Part shown: positions 61,692 to 64,000 of the stretch, piece after piece
How the letters are laid out: each line of letters begins with the position of its first letter
Position numbering within the stretch: the first letter of the stretch is position 1
Source: Atrichornis clamosus
Lineage: Eukaryota; Chordata; Aves; Passeriformes; Menuridae
Length of the DNA: 64,000 nt
Reading direction: 5' to 3'
Assembly (NCBI GenBank): GCA_013400975.1
Contig: WBMZ01011760.1
Coordinates: 1 to 64,000, forward strand
The notes under the pieces: model-generated
The model's database searches: none
Told to the model about the DNA's origin: nothing
The model's input: the letters and a program-made list of their open reading frames with translations, nothing else
Position numbers and translations under genes: made by a program

Positions 61692-61709
61692 TCACCTGAC
61701 TCTGATCAT
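61692..61709 (-). promoter_or_regulatory. Upstream ORF 1 in the 5' leader
   Basis: A minimal ATG-ATC-AGA-GTC-AGG-TGA frame upstream of the second uORF. It matters only if transcription starts upstream of 61709, as the TATA position predicts. Confidence 0.3.
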
Positions 61710-61748
61710 GCGGCTCAGTCAAGTCAACCTCTCTCCAACAAAGGGGGG

Positions 61749-61754
61749 TTTATA
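61749..61754 (-). promoter_or_regulatory. TATA box candidate of the minus-strand gene
   Basis: TATAAA on the minus strand (within GAATATAAACCCC), about 155 bp upstream of the ATG at 61593. It predicts a transcription start near 61720-61727 and a leader of about 130 nt. A GC-rich patch lies further upstream at 61860-61975. Confidence 0.45.
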
Positions 61755-61759
61755 TTCGG

Positions 61760-64000
61760 AGGCTACAACAGGTCTTAAGACGACAGGGCCTCCCCAGAGC
61801 AGAGCACAAGCCAGGCACGGAGACGAGCAGATGGCAGCCTCTCCTCAGAGCAGCACTGCAGAAACCCGCGCGAGAGGAGCGTCCCGCAGGAAGTGCTGGG
61901 CGCCCGGGGAGGAACAGGCCGGGCAGCACGGGAACCCCGCGCCTGGCTGCGGGCCAGCCCCCCGTGACCTCGTCAAGTGAGAGGATTTCATGGTTTAGGC
62001 GCACAAGTTCTCCTGCAAGAAGAAAAACAAGAAAAACCACCCCAGAAGAGTCCCCATTTCTACCGGGACCACGCCGTAGCCAGAGCGCAGCCTCTGGCGA
62101 GCACGGAGCTTTCCCAACCAGCCTTTCACTGCCCCCTGGTTGCCCCCAAGGTGCCCGACTCGATGCATCAAGTTGTTGTTATCAGGACCAAGCTCAAGGA
62201 TCCCGATAATGATGGTGATACTGCGGTGAGGCCACTAAGCTTAACGAGGCCCCACGCCATTTTCCACATTATTCGGTGTCTGTACTGCCTGCTGTGCTGC
62301 CTGAGGACACAGGTGCCCCCGTGTTCTCCTCCCTTTGCAGCCCTGCTTTGAAAGATCCCCCCTTTCCCTCTGCCCCCATTGTTTCTCAATCAGCACTGCC
62401 AAGCCCCCACTGTGAGAGGATTTCCTTTAGCATACAGGTAAATGCCACATGTCACATATTCACCCAAATTCAGGGACCAGCAGGCTACTCAGGTAGGATT
62501 GTGGATGCTCCACGTGCAGACCCCACAGCCGCACATTCAGTGGGCAGGTCAGACACTCTCAGGCAGTGCCCACGTCCTTTGTGCTTCAGGATCCTCAGTA
62601 GGACCCAACGTGGTGAGCCAGAACCTAATGTGCTATAACACAGACCCTCAAGCTTTCCTCACAGTGGCCCAGATAGGGTCAATTTGGGACCAGGGAGTCT
62701 CTGGCAGTGACAGCGCCTAACTATCCTGCTTCACGGTAGCTGCAGGGAGACAGCGCAGCCTCCTCAACTCTGGTATCACCACTTTGGGTGGGTGGAGGTC
62801 AGGCAGTGAGCAGCTGGCTTCCCGCTGCCAGATAAAGCCTTAACCTGAACCGATCACTGCCAGCAAGCAAAACATGAAGCTCTTGACCCTGGCAGACACG
62901 CGGCCCAGTGGCTCAGGACAAGGCAGGGGTGGAGGGCTGCCCCTTCCCTGGAGGCAGGAGAGCTCTCAGTGTGACATTGCTCAGCTTGGCTTTACAGGTT
63001 TTACAAGTCTCTGCACAGGATGTTTGATCTCAGCCTGTGCAAACAACCTGTTCCACCCAGAACTGCGCAGGGCCGTTCACTCTCCAGGGGGCTGAGGCTC
63101 TGCAGTGATGGACAACTCCTGCAGAAGCACCACTTGCAGGCTGGAGCGGCTCCGTGCACTGGAACTCCCCAGTGAGATTTATCCTGTAGGGGAGCTGTTG
63201 GCAGCTCGGTGCCCTCCCTCCCACAGGCTGCGCCCCTGGTTAGGGGAGAGCTTTCCCACACTCCCCACTCCCAGAAGCGAGTCACACATTTGCTGAGCAG
63301 CTGCTACACACATGTACACACTGGAAAAGCACTTCAGAACTGGATGTGGCAGCACTTCCACTGTGAGTTTCAGCCTGACACATGGAGAAGAAAGGGAAAT
63401 TGCCCCCTCAGCTACCAGAGCCCAGCTGAGAGGTCAGACAGGCTGCTTTCTCCTTACCTGTTTTAGCAGCTGAGCAGGTTGGAAATAGACTTCCAACGGG
63501 GAAAGTCTAATGCCCCTTCAGGGCAGAGAAGTACAAATAGACAAATTTATAAACTCCTGCCCTGGCCTGTCTCCACTGAGATTAAATGCTTTTGCTAGTT
63601 GGTTCATGGAAAATAAAAAGCAATGTCATGGCTGATCAAAAGTGATGTCCTAGGCTGGCACAGGGCCCTCTTCTTGTCAGTTCTGGTGCTCTTCCATGGG
63701 TGGCAAACCTTCTGTCCCCAAATAAACCAGGCAGTGCCCTCCACCCTCAGGGCTGACAGGGCAGGGGCAGGAGCACATTCCTCCCAAGAACACGGCATCC
63801 TGCTCAAACACTCCAGCAGTTCGTACCACCTCCCAGGCACTGCCCAGCCTGGAGAGGAGAGCTCTTGTCAGAGCTGCCCAGACCCACACCTCCATCCAAG
63901 TGGAGCAAGCAAAGGATGTGCCATCAGAGGTTTGAGCTGCTGAGGGCAGACTTGGATTTCTGAGCTACCCGGGCATAAAAACCCAAGGGCAACCAAAGGA
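61760..64000. other. Upstream flank of the minus-strand gene; no gene supported
   Basis: Bases 61860-61975 are GC- and CpG-rich (GCGCGAGAGG, GGGCGCCCGGGG). A good minus-strand acceptor (TTTTTCTTCTTGCAG) near 62013 could mark a noncoding 5' exon. The rest, to 64000, has only short overlapping frames on both strands and no recognisable mobile element. Confidence 0.45.

Noticed and set aside
61750..62040. Minus-strand frame beginning with a hydrophobic leader (MVFLVFLLAG)
   Set aside because: The hydrophobic start is the pyrimidine tract of a possible splice acceptor read as codons. The frame overlaps the TATA box and does not join the downstream exons.

Overview
The window is vertebrate nuclear DNA and looks avian, most likely passerine. 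It has split genes with GT-AG introns, several truncated 3' ends of CR1 LINEs (the dominant bird retrotransposon), and one SINE with a tRNA-Ile-like head and a CR1-like tail, the TguSINE type known from songbirds. The left 48 kb is AT-rich. From about 44.8 kb rightwards the composition becomes clearly GC-richer.

Bases 1717-42614 (+) hold most of NSD2 (WHSC1/MMSET), the H3K36 mono/di-methyltransferase. I could place 21 constitutive coding exons from PWWP1 to the stop codon, plus one optional 78-bp exon. All exon phases join without a break: the constitutive exons total 3507 nt, i.e. 1168 residues plus stop. The domain order is PWWP1, HMG box, PHD1, PHD2 and its zinc-binding extension, PHD3, PWWP2, AWS, SET, post-SET and the C-terminal PHD/C5HCH module. 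The first ~200 residues of the human protein have no counterpart here and must lie upstream of the window. Two introns use GC-AG instead of GT-AG boundaries.

Bases 1-400 contain what looks like the 3' end of another plus-strand transcript: an open frame with a stop at 164 and an AATAAA at 319. It is either an alternative NSD2 last exon or another gene, and I do not recognise it.

Bases 48405-61593 (-) contain a gene that no long ORF reveals. I assembled nine coding exons whose phases all agree, for 475 residues plus stop. The product has a signal peptide, a Ser/Thr/Pro/Ala mucin-like stalk with tandem repeats, a series of Cys-rich TNFR/ephrin-receptor-like (GCC2/GCC3-type) repeats, one membrane helix, an Arg-rich stop-transfer and a short tyrosine-containing tail. 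I do not recognise it as a named gene. It has a TATA-like promoter with two small uORFs and a poly(A) signal about 120 bp after its stop, and it lies tail-to-tail with NSD2.

The remainder is intronic and intergenic DNA with CR1 fragments, one SINE and a few simple repeats. Bases 61.76-64 kb show a short GC-rich patch and no gene that I can support.
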